The notes under the pieces are model-generated. The model ran no database searches, was not told the origin of the DNA, and saw only the letters and a list, made by a program, of their open reading frames with translations. Shown piece after piece: positions 1-13,489 of a stretch of DNA of 64,000 nt. The first letter of the stretch is position 1, and each line of letters opens with the position of its first letter. Made by a program: the position numbers and the translations under genes. The stretch comes from Solen grandis (taxonomy: Eukaryota; Mollusca; Bivalvia; Adapedonta; Solenidae). Location: assembly GCA_021229015.1 (NCBI GenBank), contig CM037794.1:39218815-39282814 (forward strand). Reading direction: 5' to 3'.

Positions 1-2531
1 TTTGACACACACACAATTGCTCAGAAACTAGGGGACGTTATCAATCGAAATTGATATCTGTGAACCCTGAACACAGAGAACTCTTGAACTTTTATTTCTG
101 AACATTGTGTGCCACTTTTTGAGACTTTGACAGGTCTATGAGATAGCTGGAAAGAAAACATAACAAAATTAAATGAAACACAAAAAAACAAGAACTCACA
201 TGGCACACATGAAATTTTCCTCCACTTCATAATTAGTAAAAAATAGGGGGTGAACTGGACTATTTCAGTAACTACGTATGAAGGCCAAAACAAAACCTAT
301 CAGAATATAACTTTACTCAAATAAAATTTCGCCCATTTCATAAGTAGTAAGAAATAGGGGGTGAACTGGACTATTTCAGTAACTACGTATGAAGACCCAA
401 AACAAAACCTATCAGAATATAACTTACTCAAATAAAATTTTGCCCCACTCCATAAGTAGTAAGAAATAGGGGGTGAACTGGACTATTTCAGTAACTACGT
501 ATGAAGACCAAAACAAAACCTATCAGAATATACTTTATAAATAAATTTTCGCCCCATTCATAAGTAGTAAGAAATAGGGGGTGAACTGGACTATTTCAGT
601 AACTACGTATGAAGACCCAAAACAAAACCTATCAGAATATAACTTAACTAAATAAAATTTGCCCCACTCCATAAGTAGTAAGAAATAGGGGGTGAACTGG
701 ACTATTTCAGTAACTACGTATGAAGACCCAAAACAAAACCTATCAGAATATAACTGTATTTAAATAAATTTTGCCCCACTCCAAGTTAAGTAGGAATGAA
801 GTAATACGTAGAGGAATTGAAAACTTGACTCTATTTGCTTCATAATAGTAAGAAAGATCATTCAAACAATGAAGACCAAAAAACCTATCAGAATATAACT
901 TTACTCAAAAAAATTTGCCCATTTCATAAGTAGTAAGAAATAGGGGGTGAACTGGACTATTTCAGTAACTACTATGAAGACCCAAAACAAAACTATCAGA
1001 ATATAACTTACTCAAAAAATTTTGCCCTCTCTTTAAGTAGGAAGAAAATAGGGGTGAATGGACTATTTCAGTATAGTATGAAGACCCAAAACAAAACCCA
1101 TCGTGAGATATATACTGTAACTAAATAAAATTTGCCCCACTCCAAAGTAGTAAGAAAAGGGGGTGACTGGACTATTTCAGTACTAAGCTATGAAGACACA
1201 AAACAAAACTAATAGAATAATTCTTTATCAAATAAATTTGCCCTCCATAAGTAGTAAAAATAGGGGCTAACTGACTAGTTCAGTAATTACGTATGAGACC
1301 CAAATCAAAAACTTCGAATTAATTTTTAACATAAATTTTCCCATTTTCATAATTGTAAGAAATAGGGATTAATGGCTATTTCCGTTACATACGTATGAAG
1401 CCAAAACAAAACTATCAGAATATAACTTAACTTTTTAAATAAAATTTTGCGTCTAATGAGTAGTAAGAATAGGGGATGAGCATGGAGCTACACACACACA
1501 GATCGTACAGGCCCATTTGACAACACACATTGCTCAGAAACTAGGACGTTATCAATCGAAATGATATCTGTGAACCCTGAACACAGAGAAATCTTGACTT
1601 TTATTTTGAACATTGTGTGCACTTTTTGAGACTTTGAAGTCTATGAGATAGCTGAAAGAAAACATAACAAATTAATGAACCAAAAACAAGAACTCACATG
1701 GCACACATGAAATTTTCCTCCACTTCATAATTAGTAAAAAATAGGGGGTGAACTGGACTATTTCAGTAACTACGTATGAAGACCAAAACAAAACCTATCA
1801 GAATATAACTTTACTCAAATAAAATTTCGCCCACTTCATAAGTAGTAAGAAATAGGGGGTGAACTGGACTATTTCAGTAACTACGTATGAAGACCCAAAA
1901 CAAAACCTATCAGAATATAACTTAACTCAAACAAAATTTTGCCCCACTCCATAAGTAGTAAGAAATAGGGGGTGAACTGGACTATTTCAGTAACTACGTA
2001 TGAAGACCCAAAACAAAACCTATCAGAATATAACTTAACTCAAATAAAATAATTTTGCCCACTCCATAAGTAGTAAGAAATAGGGGTGAACTGGACTATT
2101 TCAGTAAGTACATATGAGGTCCCAAATCAAAACCTATCAGAATATAACTTCACTCAAATAAATTTTGCCCCACCTCCTAAGTAGTAAGAAATAGGGGGTG
2201 AACTGGACTATTTCAGTACTACGTATGAAGACCCAAACAAACCTATCAGAATAAACTGTTTAAATAAATTTTGCCCACTCATAAGTAGTAAGAAATAGGG
2301 GGTGAACTGGACTATTTCAGTAACTACGTATGAAGACCAAACAAAACCTATCGAATATAACTTACTCAAATAAAATTTTGCCCCATCATAAGTAGTAAGA
2401 AATAGGGGGTGAACTGGACTATTTCAGTAACTACGTATGAAGACCAAAACAAAACCTATCAGAAATATAACTTTACTCAAATAAAATTTTGCCCATTCAT
2501 AAGTAGTAAGAAATAGGGGTGAACTGGACTA
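1..2531. repeat. Satellite of about 112 bp monomers in a 1.5 kb higher-order unit
   Basis: A monomer marked by the phrase aatagggggtgaactggac recurs at about 242, 353, 465, 573 and 684, a spacing of 108-112 bp, and continues with growing indel noise to about 1470. Positions 1-240 hold a non-monomer leader (cagaaactagg, acgttatcaatcgaa, gaaaacataacaaa). The same leader returns at about 1516-1740, followed by a second run of monomers cut off by the N gap. The higher-order unit is therefore about 1.5 kb: leader plus roughly eleven monomers. No ORF crosses it. It could be a pericentromeric satellite or an internal minisatellite of a transposon; the sequence does not decide which. Confidence 0.9.
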
Positions 2532-2631
2532 NNNNNNNNNNNNNNNNNNNNNNNNNNNNNNNNNNNNNNNNNNNNNNNNNNNNNNNNNNNNNNNNNNNNN
2601 NNNNNNNNNNNNNNNNNNNNNNNNNNNNNNN
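2532..2631. other. Scaffold gap (100 N)
   Basis: Exactly 100 N, a conventional placeholder for a gap of unknown size. It terminates the satellite array, which suggests that the array broke the assembly. Confidence 0.99.
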
Positions 2632-5600
2632 TTCAGGCTGAAAAACTGCGTACACCCACACAACGCTTATTCATAAAAGTGTCAACTCCGGAACTACACT
2701 CACATGGAGTAAAAATCTATCCATCCCCTTTTAACAAATTTTGTATGCCCCGGGTCAGAATCAAAAACTGTGACCCCCGTCCCCGAGGTGGATTTTCAAC
2801 CCACTCACCGATGTGGAGGTCATGAAAATGAAACAACGTCAAAAAATATACGTAATTACGATTTTTCAAAAAAGCGGAAAACGTTTTTTTTTACGCTATA
2901 TTAACAATGTATTGTCCCACCTTGCGTTATCCGCTAAAAAATATGGCCGTAGCCAATTTGCGTATACGCTATAAAATAGGGCCCATAGCCACCTTGCGTT
3001 ATCACTCTATAAAATATGGCCAGTAGCCACCTTGCGTTATCACGCTAAAAAATAGGGCTTATCATTTTCCCCCGCCCATGACCTTTTCCTCGTACACAGA
3101 TGTCCTTTGTCAAAAATGAAAGGCCCGGGGGGTTAGAACAACACGAGCGATTTTTTAAATCCGATTTTGATATACCTATTTGTGCCTGGCCTCAGCATAT
3201 ACGTGTAGTTAAATTATTTGTTGTTGGGAAAGCCCTAAAATGTAAATGAATTAGGTAGTCTACTTATTTGATTTTACTAAAAAAAGCTACAATCCCTTTC
3301 ATGTAGACACAGAATTCATAGGTTTCCCAAAACACCCCAAAAAAAAAAGAAATATCAAAAATAAAAAACCATGTCATGTAAGTTATAATATCAAAAACCG
3401 ACGATGGGAACACACACAAGTAAGCAAACTATAAAAAAAAATATCCGGTAAGAAAAAACAGCTTAACTGATTTAAAACGAAAACCCGTGAACTTTTTCAA
3501 AAGATATGGGCAGTTTATTTTAAATGAAACAAAAAACTTAAAAATGGGTTTGCCCCGTATAGTTGCGTTTTCAGGGGGAAAAAGACCTTGACATCAACCC
3601 TAAAAACAAACGTGACAGATAGGACACCAAAAACCACACTAAAATTTTGTCATAAGACTCCGGGACAGGGTGATGAGAAAATCTTTTTCAAATGCATGGT
3701 TGTATGGTTTCATACCTTGCACGTATGATTGAATCTGTTTTTCAAATCATTTAGCGGCCCTTTTTAGAAACATAAAACAACTACAAAATTTAAGGAAACC
3801 ATATATTTTAACTTTAATGATTAAGTTAATATTACATATGGAAATGGTTTTTGATGCTTTTTTTTTGCTGTCATACCCAAAACCCGTGGGATGAATATTA
3901 GAGTGTCAGCCCAGTATACAGGGGCCATGTCTTAAAAACAGCTATTCCCAAATTCTGTAACTCTAGTATTTTTTTTCTGAAAAGCAAACTTTTTGACTTA
4001 GTTTAGGATGGTTGCATTTACACGATTGTCAAACGAGTTTAACATCATTTTTTTTTTGAACCAAAGGTTCTAACAACAGTAGATGTTCACTTCAACACAT
4101 CCCTTCTTATCCAGCTTTCGTGTTGAAAAATTAGCAGGGTTGTATAAGTCAACATCAAAATTTTATAAAAGTTGGTATATTGCAAATTCGGTTGATTTTG
4201 AAAGAGGGGGTTTTAATTACAATTTCTACAAATAAAACTTTTTAAGGGACAGTAACAAAAATAAGGGCAAACAACACCCATAACTTTTCAATTAAATGTT
4301 CAGTACTTTATCAACTTCTGTGTACAAAATTTGTAGAAATTATATGCGCCTTTATTATACTATATCATCATGCAAAAATTTTTTTTTTAATTTTCCCCAA
4401 ACTACCCCCCCCCCCTTTAAAAAAAAGCAATATATGTAGTTTTTAAATAACAAAACTTTTTTTTAAAAAATCAATTATCAATTTGGGGATAATCACAAAC
4501 AAATTAAAAAGAATTTTTGTAAGGTATAAATAAAAATTTTTTTGATTTTCTTCCCTTTTAATATAGCTTAAAGTCTTATATATCACATTCAGGGGCAATA
4601 CTCAAAAAGTATGGGGCGTGACCCCCCCTTTTTCATATTTTTTTTGATTATCTGTAATTAGCAAAGTTTAAAAAAAATATTGAACGGGTTTTAAAATTTT
4701 CCTCTTTGTCTAAAAGAAAAAATTTGTAAACGTTTCACGCCTTTTTAAAAATTTTTTATTCATCCACATATAACAATCTATTTCTTGATTATTGAGGTTG
4801 CATTATATTCACGCGTTTTAAATAATCAAATTTTTCCTGTTTTGTTTTTACTTATTTGGGTCTAAGCAATTGTCGAAGTTTCAGTATAAAGGGGATCACC
4901 ATGATATTTCTTTTTTTTTTAGCATCGTAATGAGAATATTTGGTGTAGCTGATGCAGTACTTTGTCGAACTTTTAGTGTGCGTTGGGAAATTTAATTAAT
5001 TACACTTTCACCATTGTTTTAGTTCGTGAAAAAACCCAAAAAAACATTCAATACAAAAAAATCCCCCCTAACCCAAATTTTGGGTATGATCGATTTTCAC
5101 TCCCATGGAGAAAATCCCCGGGGGATTTTTTTATTCCCAGGGGCAAAAAAAACCCTACTACCACGATTTAGTATTGTACTAGTTAACTCCCCGAATTAAA
5201 TTTTTCTTTTTAACGTTAAACCTAAAGACGGACGTAAAACCATAAATATTATAAAAAAAAGCTCCCATATTTTGGGAGGAACAAAAACAATGTCGTTTCA
5301 AGTAGGTTTTCGGATGATAAAAAAAATAACACATGGTTTTCAGGGGTAGTGAAAAATTGCCAAACCCCATTCCCGCCGTGAAACGGATAATTTGGAATAA
5401 ACCCCCGAGTTTCACCAATGCATTTTGCATAAACTTGTGATCGTAATTTCCTTTTAATTCGTTTCTGATTTTTTGAAGAATTTGTTTAATTTAAGTTAAA
5501 TATTCCAAAAAAAAAAAGTATGTAAAATCGTAAATTTGATTTAATGAAACAAATGTAGATGCGCCTTTAAAATTTTATATTTAGAATAAATATAATTTTT

Positions 5601-6275
5601 TTTTTTTTCTGTTTTTTTTTTTTTTTTTTTTTTTTCAATTTGAACTCCCTACATTACTTCCAAAGTACAAACGACAAATAGTGATTTAATGTTTACAAAA
5701 CTTAAACGTATAACTGGGTGAAAGACACACCTGTACAGTTTTCAGGTAGGCTAATTAGCTGAATTAATTAAAGGGAACGACGATGTCAGTTAAAAAACTT
5801 TCCACAGAGTTTTCTAAATGTATATCAAGTTTGCAAAACTTCTCGTTTTTTTTTAAATAAATCTTACTGCAGCTTTATTTTTTTAAAAAAAAAATTTTAG
5901 GGGGAAAATTTCCGAATTTATTTTGGGCATAACCACATGTCTTCTAAAATCATCAAAACGTGCAATCATCCTTCTTTTATTTATTTTTTTTTGATCTGTG
6001 CAAAAAGTCACATTTTTGAATGTCAAAAGGGCACTTCGACATGAAATTGTATACTCGATGATTACAAGTTTAAAAGGACCACTTTTCAACTTTGATGATA
6101 TATATTATAACTCAAAATTATAATTAATTGAAAAAAACCGTCATAACCAATATATTTGTTATGCATGTAATTTCTTTGTCCAATGTTATTTACTATGTAA
6201 ATCTTGGAAATAAAATATTGAATTAAATACCCCGTTACAGACAGATTAAGGAAATACATTCGTTGATGACTTTAG
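2632..6275. other. Low-quality AT-rich sequence, no genes
   Basis: Dense homopolymers of A, T, C and G, short random-looking ORFs only and no recognisable protein. At about 2885-3060 roughly four copies of a 50 bp unit (caccttgcgttatc with gctaaaaaata) form a short tandem repeat. The texture is that of unpolished long-read consensus next to a gap, not of the cleaner DNA after 11 kb. I see nothing else that can be supported. Confidence 0.6.
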
Positions 6276-8772
6276 GGTTTTATGCCCAACTGTCCCATTT
6301 TTTTGATATTTTTTTTCCCAATTTCCCCACTCAAAAAAAAAATTTTTTTTTTAGCACCTTGCTGGGTGTTTTTGAAAAGGGGTTTATAATTTTTTTTAAA
6401 AATCAACCTTAAAAGAATTGAAGTTGTTTTATCTATTTTGTTTCTGATTTTTTTTTGTTTTGTTTTTTAAGAGAAAAATTTTCATTTTTAGTTATATTTA
6501 TTATTTCTTTCTAAATGTGTTTATTAAGGTCCATTTTTGGGGTTCAAAATTTAATTTTAAAATTATAGTGAAAACACATTCCTTTGATTCTGGCTTTAAG
6601 CTTATTGAATTGATAAAGATAAAAAAAATTTGAATTTAAAAAAAGATAATTATCACCTCTGCTACTTTTTCTTTAAATTTTAATTGATTGGCCAACAAAG
6701 TCCATTACCTGTATATATTGTAAGTGATTGGATTAAAAAATCCCAACAACCCCTTTGATCAGCAGTTTACTATTTAAAGGTAAAAAATTTTGATTTGAAG
6801 AAATTTAACTTTTTTATAAATTTATGGATTTTTTAAAAACTGTGAATCTCTTTAATGAACGAACTGTATCAAAAACAATAATTTACTTTTGATGAATGCT
6901 TCATTTGATAGTAAAATTTCACTAATAAATCGCTAAAATTTATAAGTAAAATGGCAAATGCAAAAGGGGTTGCAGTTTTCAAGAACCAACGTGGTGGTGA
7001 TAGCGGGTTTTACAAGGATTCAGATACCAGGCAAAACCGAAAACCAACAAGGGTGACGGGGTCTGTCATTCCAACCGTTCTGCAAAAAATCACAACAGCT
7101 GACAAATCCAGTTTCGTGAAAAATCCCCAAATCATGCGCCGCACAGGAACTGAAGCGCCTGAAATAAAAAAACTCATCGAAAGAGGGCCGCGAAAACCAC
7201 GCCGATTCCGTCAATATATGAAAAAGTCATATCCATCTGAGAGACAGAAAAGGGGGACGAAGATGCAGACAATCTGAAAAGGATTACCAACCTTTCCCCT
7301 CCACCAAGTCATCTCTATACGGGGAAAGAGGTGCTTGGGAACCGGGATCCCAAGCCCAAGGGAGTGACATAGATTTGGGGAAAAAAGGGACAAAAAACGC
7401 CACTGGAGCATTTCCCTACGGTTTGATGACAGAGAATGCAACGGGATGCTGATTTTTGCTACAAGAAAAAACTCCAGCATCTGGAAAGAACCCAACCATA
7501 TATGGAGACGGAACTTTTTTATTTCCCAACTATTCCCCCAGGCTACACACTCCAGGATATATTGGGGGACACATGTACCCGTTAGGTTTCCCCTTCTGCC
7601 GGGAAAAAAGTAAAAGTTTACGCAGACTTTTCAACATCTTAAACAGAATGCGGGGAAATGGAAGGGAACGGGGGACCAACCCTCCTATAGACTTTGGGGC
7701 AAAACCCAAGCGGGCAGCTCGCAAGTTTTCCAAGTAAATGTAAAAGGGTGTTTTTTCTTACACACGTGTGTTTGGGGGGAAGATACAGAACTTGCTTGTT
7801 GGACTGAAATTTAATGGGGAATTTTTAAAAAAAACAGGAAGAAAGCTGCAGTTCTGCCTCTGTCCCCATAAACGTTAAGATGTGTGGTTTGTCGCCTGAG
7901 GGATGCGAAAATGCAGAGATTTTCCCGTGGATGTTTCAAGGGTTACAACATGTCACTGAACAGGGTTGATGGGAAAACAAGGGCAAATGGAAAAAACCCT
8001 TTCGGAAAAGAAGACCAAGAACAAAAAACAACTTGAAGGGTGGCACAACAAACTAAAAAAAAAGTTTAACAGTCACATCCGAACTTTTACAATTCTTGGA
8101 AAAAATAAAAGGTTTAAGCTGCCCAAAGCAAACAAAATTTTTCCCGCACGTGCCCGGGGAGGAGAGAAAAGAAGAGGAGGAAAAACCGAAAACTTGAACA
8201 AGACTGTTGCCTGAAACACAAGTACGGCTGAAGAAAACACTTGATGGGGGTATGCCATTGTGATCGATTTGATTTGGTTTTACGAAACTCTGTAAAACGA
8301 TCAGAGGGTGGGAAATTTACAGTTGTTTTTAAAAGAAAATGCTTTTTTTCAAAATTAAAACAAAAAAACAAAAATTGTACCACTCCGAATATAGCCCCCG
8401 TCTTTATTTGATTGTTCATACACATAATAAAAAAATAAATATATGAAAACTAAAGGTTTGTTTTTTCATTTCAGAGAAGAAGAGAAATACTGACAACATC
8501 CTAAAACTAAAAAATTATAAATATTATTAAAATAATTTTTCTAATACATATAAATTATTATAAAAAATAATGCAATATATTTCAACCATAAAAAACATTG
8601 CAAATTCTCTAATAAAAAAGACAATAAGACAAATAATTTCCTGAAATATTCCCTCCTTTTGGTAAAGATATAGTCACTCATCCATGACGTCATTGTTACC
8701 CCAATAAGCGATTCCCCCAAATGTCCCACCTTATTTTTTACTGTTTTACATAAAATGGGGGCGTTGGGAAGC
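6276..8772 (+). mobile_element. Mutator-like (MULE) DNA transposon, copy 1, degraded
   Basis: This is a second, plus-strand copy of the element at 27178-29796. The left end at 6276 reads ggttttatgcccaactgtcc and the right end near 8772 reads gcgttgggaagcac, matching the terminal sequences of the better copy. Between the ends the order is the same: a leader of about 670 bp, the transposase from 6951, and about 480 bp of 3' sequence containing the shared tagtcactcatccatgac phrase near 8672. Length is about 2.5 kb against 2.6 kb. No clean 9 bp target duplication is visible. Most differences are changes in homopolymer length, so decay and poor sequence quality cannot be separated. Confidence 0.85.
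6951..8290 (+). pseudogene. FLYWCH-MULE transposase, frame-broken copy
   Basis: The reading starts MANAKG at 6951, matching the MANAQV start of the intact copy, and keeps recognisable blocks in shifting frames: KNQRGGDS at the N-terminal FLYWCH region, YGDGTF (first catalytic Asp) near 7500, IDFGAKPKRAAR (second Asp block) near 7690, and GWHNKLKK next to the third acidic residue near 8040. Frames change at least five times, mostly beside A, G or C runs. As written it cannot encode a transposase. Because the surrounding 8 kb has the same homopolymer-rich texture, some or all of these breaks may be consensus errors rather than true mutations. Confidence 0.8.
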
Positions 8773-10870
8773 ACCCCCTTTATTTACCATCAAAAGTGAG
8801 ATAGGTTCGGGTTTAATAGGACATTGTTAATTACCCCCTTGTACCAAGGGTAACCGAAACCGAATTGAACAAAAATAATTTTGGTTTTTCCCAAAAGTAA
8901 AAAGAAAAAAAAGCTATGTTAAAATAAGTCCTAGGGGATTAACATTTTTTCCCCCGTTACCTAACGTCTGTTTTACAAAATTCAAAGTACCCGTTAAAAG
9001 TAAAAAACAATATCCGGGCTTAAGATATTAGTTTCCTGAACTTTGTTTTAAATTTTCTTGGGTCAATGACACAAAAGGATGAAATTAAGTGTTTATTTAA
9101 CCGCAAATGGGTAATGACGCAGCAAAAAGGGGCCCCGGTAAACCCGGCCCCTGACAAGAAATTTAAATTTTACTAATAGCGTTGCCGGGCCCATGATCGA
9201 ACCACATCCAGCGGGGGTAAGTACAGTCCCCTTTTGTGTTTTTTTTAAAAATTTAAAAAAAAAGTTTGTCATGAGTTTTTTTCCCCATTTAACATTAAAA
9301 AAACGATTACCCTTTAAAAAATTTTACAAAGCACCCCAAAAAAAAACCCAAAAAAAACAAAAAACAACTTCATTTCTTTTTACTTAATTTACATACCTGT
9401 TTTTTTGTATTGTTTTCGTTTGTTTGTTTTTCTTTTTTTTTTTATTTGGGTAGGGGGGGGGACGGGTTAAAAGGTTTTAAAACCCCTTCTTAATTGCCTA
9501 ACGCTATTACAATTAATTATCAATGTTTAAGATAGACTCTAAGCCTTTACATGGGGGGTTGGTTCAAATTATTTTTTGAAATTTTAGGTTTTTCAAAACC
9601 CTCAGAAAAAAAAATTTTTTTTTTTTTAGTTAAAAAATTTTTTGCGCCTAGAAAACCTTTTATTATTATCATTATTTTATTATTTTTTTTTTTCCCTTTT
9701 TCTTATTTTATTTATTATTTTTTATTTATTCTGTAAAAAAAAAAAAACAATTATATATCCTTGTTTTTAAACCCCCCCTTCTACAAAAATAAAATTTAAA
9801 GATGGCCCGTTGTATATAAAAAGATTTCTATTTCGATACTAAAACGGTTTTGTAAGTGGAATCATTTAAAGCGGGGGGGGGTTTTTTTGCTGATTATTTT
9901 GCCCATAAGTAACATTACTATACTTCTCTACTCTCTACTACTGCTCACAAATACTCTACTACAAAAACAAAAACAAAACAAAATGAAAAAAGCATTGTGT
10001 ACACCTCGGTCTCGATTTTTCAAAAGCTTTAATTCAACATAAAAAAAAATCATTAAAAACAACAACAATACTAATACTTGCCACGTAGTTTGACAAAAAT
10101 AAATGAATAAAAAAAATCGTAGGGTCGGTTCTCATGATAAGTAATTTATTTGTAATTAAAACTATACGTTTAAGAAATGATAATCAAGCTAACCCGAAAT
10201 ATAATTATGTATAAAAAGTTATCAACGAAAAGATACTCTAAAAAAAATTTTAAACCTAAAAAAAGAATTTTTTTAAAACACCGGCTTTCTACACGGGCCG
10301 GGAAAAACTTTTCTCACAGTTTTAGGGAAATTTTCGCTCAAATGTTCGGGGGGACAGGTCAGTGAAATATGTCGCCCGGGGTGCTTCGATAAAATAAAAA
10401 GGGATTCCTACTTTAAAAAAAAAAACGTTTTGTTAGAAACGATTTTTCAAAAAGATTTTTTGCGTTTTCGAAGCTTCTTAACATCCCTATTTTTTACGTT
10501 AAACCCCTTGAAAAAAACCCATCCTAAACAGCACCACTGTGAAGGGAGAGGAAAAAGGAAAGGGGGGGGGGGGGGGGGTTTCATATGCTTCAAATCACGC
10601 TTCGAAGATTGGTGGTTTGAATTCTGACCGTTGTGTATGGCCCCGGGGAAACTTGTTATGGAAAAACGTCGCGAACAGACTTAAAAATTCCGAAAACGAA
10701 TGATTTATTGTTTTTTTTTTTTTTCTTTTTACTCTCGTAGTTCCCCCTTATTTACTGACTTCCAGTCTTTATAAAAGAATACCTCAAAATAATATTCCCG
10801 GAGAGGGGGGGCGAAACATAAAAAATAAAAAAAATAGGTATTACAGACCCGATATTATATCGGTTAAACA
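8773..10870. other. Low-quality AT-rich sequence, no genes
   Basis: Long A, T and G runs (for example poly-G near 10561-10578) and AT-rich filler. Short ORFs here are low-complexity Phe/Lys strings and are not supported as genes. I see no element ends or tRNA-like boxes. Confidence 0.55.
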
Positions 10871-11900
10871 ATGTAAAAATGTAATCCGACATAGATTATC
10901 GGAAAATCCTACAAAAGTAATATATTGCGATAGAGAGTGAGAGAATTAATAGAATAGAGAAGATTAATACGCGGAGAGAGAAACGAACATACACGCGTAC
11001 AAAAACTCGCGCATACGGGGAAATATGACGGGAAATACAGAAAAAATGAGAGAAAAAACGAGCATTAATATACAGAGAGAGAGAGAGTCTCGTACACAAC
11101 AAGTCAACAAGGGTCGCCGCCGGCGAAATTTATTTTTCAATAGTCGGACAAAATCGTGAGTAAATTCTAATTAAGGGATGCTGATTTCAGATTTTATTGA
11201 TGCAGTATACAATTGTAAACTGAAGTTGTACATAATCGACATTGCATTCGTTATATAAGGTAATTATAATTAATGCTAAAAGAAATTCAGTATGCTTTAT
11301 TGATTTTGTAAAGAAAGCCCCCTCATTAAATGTTCTCAAATGAACGTAATTAAGAGTGATTTCGCGAAAAACGTAATTAATTTGTTGCTGTTAAGACACG
11401 TTTTATACATTAGAGCCCCAATTTTTCGAGTAAACGTATTAAAAACGTTTTAATTGTCCGAAAGTGGACTTTTCCCTTAACCGCCGTTTAATACACGATT
11501 TGGTTTTCTACGCATTTCGTATAACGCCATTTTGTACATCTCGTATCCGAGAATATGTTTCAAAGATATAACGGGTTTTACTAGGAAATGGTATATATCG
11601 TCGCTTACGCGGGCGGGTAAAAACGTCCATCTTTCGCGTTTTAACGCCGAATGACGGGACCCTAAATATCACGCAAACCTCGTTAAAGGGGTCGGGACTG
11701 CAGCCCCATATATATTTAACAAAACTTGGTCCGACATAGAACTTTTTATTCAAAAATCGCTTACGTTTTTTCTTCGCGATTAATTAATCCTGGGTATTTA
11801 TGGTATCGATTGATGACGTCAATGCATGGCGCTGCGGGCACCGCGCGTGGAGTCCGTTATTATGGTATCGATTGATGACATCATAGCGTGCTTTCGTGAA
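10870..11900. other. CpG-rich non-coding patch with a 20 bp direct repeat
   Basis: Unlike its AT-rich surroundings, this stretch is dense in CpG (tcgtcgcttacgcgggcggg, ctttcgcgttttaacgccg) yet has no recognisable ORF. At 11798-11821 and 11859-11882 a direct repeat, ttatggtatcgattgatgac, is followed by gtca or atca; the first copy creates the palindrome TGACGTCA (11814-11821), the cyclic-AMP response element consensus. Whether this is regulatory is unknown. Confidence 0.4.
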
Positions 11901-12364
11901 ATCATGAATTTCTGTGAAACACCACCTAACATACTACTTTTGGGGTCAATGCTCAATCAACAGTATTTCAATCGTAATGTCTACGTGAGACCACAGGACC
12001 CTGATATTCAGACCAAAATGTGTCCTTTGAGAAAATCGACCTTCTATATAAAATATTTTTAAGTTTTTTTTTGTTTTGTTTTTCTTCTTTCTTTGTTTAC
12101 TGAATATGTAGGGTCCTGTGATGAGACAGATGAAACTTGATTTTTCATGGTGATATCATTCCAGAAACATGTACCATGATCGATACCACACCAAGCATCG
12201 AAAACCAACGAGGGATTTATCCGTTGCCCTCCATACATAGCTGACATGAAATAATAAAATTAAATAGGCAGCCGTGAGTATCCGACGATGGGCCAACCAT
12301 TGAACTACACTTACATGATGAGCAATAAGTTGAGCATCTGACAAATGCGTTACACCAGTACTCG

Positions 12365-12445
12365 GGGTCCATGTGGCCCAGCAGTGGTGACTTAATACCA
12401 CTCAGGCTTTAAAGGCAGCTGGTTCGAATCCAGTCAGAGTCAAGT
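12365..12445 (+). repeat. tRNA-like SINE head
   Basis: Contains a B-box-like ggttcgaatcc at about 12421 preceded by an A-box-like cagcagtggtgac. The arms do not fold into a good cloverleaf, so this is better read as the promoter end of a tRNA-derived SINE than as a tRNA gene. Confidence 0.45.
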
Positions 12446-13456
12446 GGATATTACATGCGAGAAAATCTTCAGCTGATTTATGGTTGGGTCTGTGGTTTTT
12501 ATTCCGGTGCTGTTGTGTGATTGAAATCTTCCTGAACATGTAAGATGTCGCTATATGATTGTAATACGGTTGCAGCGAGGTAAATTCCAAAACAACACCA
12601 ATAAAAAAAGTAGGGAAATATTTGAAAACATGTATTAGAATAATGCTGCTTAATTTATTGATAGTTATGATTATGATACCAAGAAAAAATCCAGTACAGT
12701 GGAAGACTAAATATTTTGAATTTTTCTGTCCACACATAACACTATAAAAGGCAGCATACTCTAAATATAACTGAAGTGTTTGCCTGTTTTTTTAAGCATC
12801 GGATTATGGGCAGGAACTTAACAATCTCATTATTTTTTTCATACAGCTATGGGCATGGTTGATGTTCTCCTGCATACTAGTATATTATATTTTCAAATAT
12901 TCATATCAGTTTGTTTAAACACAGATTTGAGTGAATATTTACCCCCCCCCCCCCCTGTTTATAGTATATGCATATGAAATGGTGAAAATACCGAATATGA
13001 CAAATAAGTTGTCATTTCATATCAACTTTTTTTAAAGGGGGTTTATAATAACTATTACTAAGTGAGTATTTAAAACCTTCTGTTTATCAAAAATACATGT
13101 GTAGTGCACAAGTAAGAGTAATGGTTTGAAAGTCATTGGGTCTGAATTTGCCGTTTGTGACTTTATAGACACATCAATTTCATTATATCCCTACCTACCG
13201 AGGTTCTTTTTTTTCTGGCTGAAGACCAGAAACGGAACTATTCTTTTTTTTGTTTTTTTTGTTTGAGAGTTTATATTAGAGATGTTGTTGAAATCAAAAT
13301 TATGGTCATATATGTATTCATTCGTACAGGTAATTAAACAAATCAGCTAAAGAGATTAATTCAGATGGACAATTGTAAACATTTTGGAAAAGGAGATCTC
13401 ATTGCTAAATATGTAACTTATCTTTAAAAGCCAGCAACAAATTGCAAAGTTATTTT
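12446..13456. other. Intergenic, nothing recognised
   Basis: AT-rich sequence with a poly-C run near 12942-12955. No ORF, element end or RNA gene can be supported. Confidence 0.5.
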
Positions 13457-13486
13457 GCACACACACACACACACACACACACACAA
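13457..13486. repeat. (CA)n microsatellite
   Basis: About fifteen uninterrupted CA dinucleotides. Confidence 0.95.
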
Positions 13487-13489
13487 CAA

